A stretch of 64,000 bases of DNA. It comes from Parachlamydia sp. AcF125. Lineage in GTDB: Bacteria; Chlamydiota; Chlamydiia; Chlamydiales; Parachlamydiaceae. This document shows, in pieces, positions 62,849 through 64,000 of this stretch. The stretch is taken from contig NZ_JAEMUD010000005.1 in assembly GCF_018342475.1 (NCBI RefSeq), positions 124,001-188,000 on the forward strand. Reading direction: 5' to 3'. The notes under the pieces are model-generated. The model had not been told where the DNA came from. It worked only from the letters and a program-made list of their open reading frames with translations, and made no database searches. Within the stretch, counting starts at the first letter, position 1, and each line of letters starts with the position of its first letter. The position numbers were made by a program, and so were the translations under genes.

Positions 62849-64000
62849 TCAAGTCACTTTATAAAAAATGGGTCTTTTTAATGACCAGCGATGATAGGCA
62901 TACCAGCTTCCTAAAACAGCCAAAGCAAGAGCCCAAATAATTGAACCGGGCGCGTTTACAAACGGATAAGGTTTTTGAGGAGGAGGCCCCCAACGCTCTC
63001 CTGGTGGCCATATGATTAGCCAAGGAGCCCCCTGGATATTATCCTCTGGAATAAAGCCAAAGATACGACTATCTGCACTCATGGCATGATTATCGCCTAA
63101 GCCAAAGTAAGATTTAGCCGGAACTTTTACACCAAAAGTGCGAATAAAATCGACATCCACTTTTCCCTCTTTTAAAGGGGGACCATAATCCTTGAAGGCA
63201 ATATAAGGAAGCCTTTCGCTAGAGGTCTCTTCTCGTTTTTTCTCTCTGTGGTTAAATTCTTGAAGCGCTGGATCCTCTTTAGTCAGAAGCAAAGCCCCTA
63301 ACACGTATAAATCGCCATTGCGGAAATAAGCATATCGATTGGGATAAGCGGCCTGATTTTTTGATAAAGGGTTGTAGCTCGTATCCATCTCAATGCCTAA
63401 ATTAAACAATTTTTGAATATTTGCAGGGGTTGTGTCATAAAGCACCGAATTTTCCGGCAGAGGGGAAGTAATGCCTCCAAATCCAACCTGAAGCCCCTTT
63501 CCGTAGTAAAATTCGTAAGTTCCATCTGGCAAACCTGGAAAAGCAGGGCTGCTAGGGGTTGCATGTGCTTGTCCGAGTCGTCTTCCTCGTCCATCTTTTA
63601 CGATAAAACGTGCCGTGTACATGTTATCCATTAACGTTTTGAGATGGTGCTCATTTAAAGGAAGGAGGGCGGTTTGCACATTCAATAAAAGATGCAAAGG
63701 GGTGTGGGGTAAAAACTGCCTTCCAGGAGGAGGGGTTAAAGAAGGGGTATGTCTAAGCTCTAGGTAAAGGACGCCTTCTCCAACTTCATGGGGGTCAATG
63801 GGGGTGAGCTTTTTAACTTCTTCTTTGGTCAGCAGGCGTGCCATTGCAAAGTTTCGCATGCCAAAAAAGTCGCTGTAGGTTTCCAGGTTTTGGTGTGCTC
63901 TAAGGGGGGCTAAAGGTTGGTCTTTAACCCATTCTTTCCCATTAAAAATTTCGCCACGAATGGTCCCCATAGGGGATAAGGAAATGCGGCCAAGCGGTTG
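62849..64000 (-). CDS. lepB: Signal peptidase I, chlamydial long form (partial, 5' end outside)
   Basis: The frame is open to the right edge (codons continue past 63970 as QPLGRISLSP before the Met), so the true start is beyond the window; 383 residues are visible. The box E line GLGDNHAMSADSRIFGFIPEDNIQG (near the C-terminus) is the signal peptidase I signature. A hydrophobic helix (IIWALALAVLGSWYAYH) and a basic tail end the protein. Chlamydial LepB is unusually long because of an insertion between the catalytic Ser and Lys regions, and the visible middle part fits that insertion. The catalytic Ser is outside the window. Confidence 0.88.
   Translation of the reverse strand, partial: QPLGRISLSPMGTIRGEIFNGKEWVKDQPLAPLRAHQNLETYSDFFGMRNFAMARLLTKEEVKKLTPIDPHEVGEGVLYLELRHTPSLTPPPGRQFLPHTPLHLLLNVQTALLPLNEHHLKTLMDNMYTARFIVKDGRGRRLGQAHATPSSPAFPGLPDGTYEFYYGKGLQVGFGGITSPLPENSVLYDTTPANIQKLFNLGIEMDTSYNPLSKNQAAYPNRYAYFRNGDLYVLGALLLTKEDPALQEFNHREKKREETSSERLPYIAFKDYGPPLKEGKVDVDFIRTFGVKVPAKSYFGLGDNHAMSADSRIFGFIPEDNIQGAPWLIIWPPGERWGPPPQKPYPFVNAPGSIIWALALAVLGSWYAYHRWSLKRPIFYKVT

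Overview
The window is a 64 kb stretch of a Chlamydiae chromosome, most likely an amoeba-associated lineage (Parachlamydiaceae or a close relative) rather than Chlamydiaceae. The evidence is gene content and order. A SWIM/SNF2-type gene lies next to tig-clpP-clpX, the order kdsA-lptC-lptA-like-lptB is kept, and rpsD, murJ and nfo cluster together. A ctcB/ctcC-like sigma-54 two-component pair and a chlamydial-type signal peptidase I are also present. Several genes point away from Chlamydiaceae: asparaginyl-tRNA synthetase, a eukaryote-type sterol delta-7 reductase, LigD, an MsrB-MsrA fusion, an aquaporin, and large ankyrin and LRR proteins of the kind expanded in amoeba symbionts. The species is not determined.

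Layout. 1-4.7 kb: partial SNF2-family gene, a glycine tRNA cluster with a clear promoter, then tig, clpP and clpX. 5.6-12.1 kb: accessory genes (erythromycin-esterase family protein, tandem GNAT protein, LigD, small hypotheticals). 12.4-16.7 kb: folK-kdsA-lptC-lptA-like-lptB, a compact envelope operon for Kdo synthesis and LPS export. 17.3-24.6 kb: a membrane-anchored hypothetical overlapping an RlmK-like methyltransferase, then a leftward serine hydrolase-M48 peptidase-rarA group, a coiled-coil hypothetical and a HAD phosphatase. 25.3-32.1 kb: one giant ankyrin protein of 2287 residues. 32.8-41.4 kb: DUF2147 protein, aquaporin, a secreted beta-propeller-like protein, MsrBA, an RNB nuclease, an orphan solute-binding protein, DUF2892 and sterol delta-7 reductase.

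41.4-51.4 kb is a gene-poor accessory island. It has long non-coding stretches and four genes that stand out: a secreted protein with a strict 12-residue repeat, a 995-residue AAA ATPase-Toprim/DUF4435 protein, a U-box plus leucine-rich-repeat protein, and a small hypothetical. 51.4-64 kb returns to housekeeping: fumC, pepF, the two-component pair, rpsD, murJ, nfo, asnS and the 3' part of lepB.

The most interesting candidates are four. The AAA-DUF4435 protein resembles a single-gene (fused) PARIS/OLD-type defence protein and carries its own 121-residue internal duplication. The U-box-LRR protein is a likely host-ubiquitin effector. The ankyrin protein has a higher-order repeat of about 166 residues. 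The fourth is a near-perfect hairpin that buries the ribosome binding site of the aquaporin gene. Functional calls rest on motifs read by eye; no database search was run.
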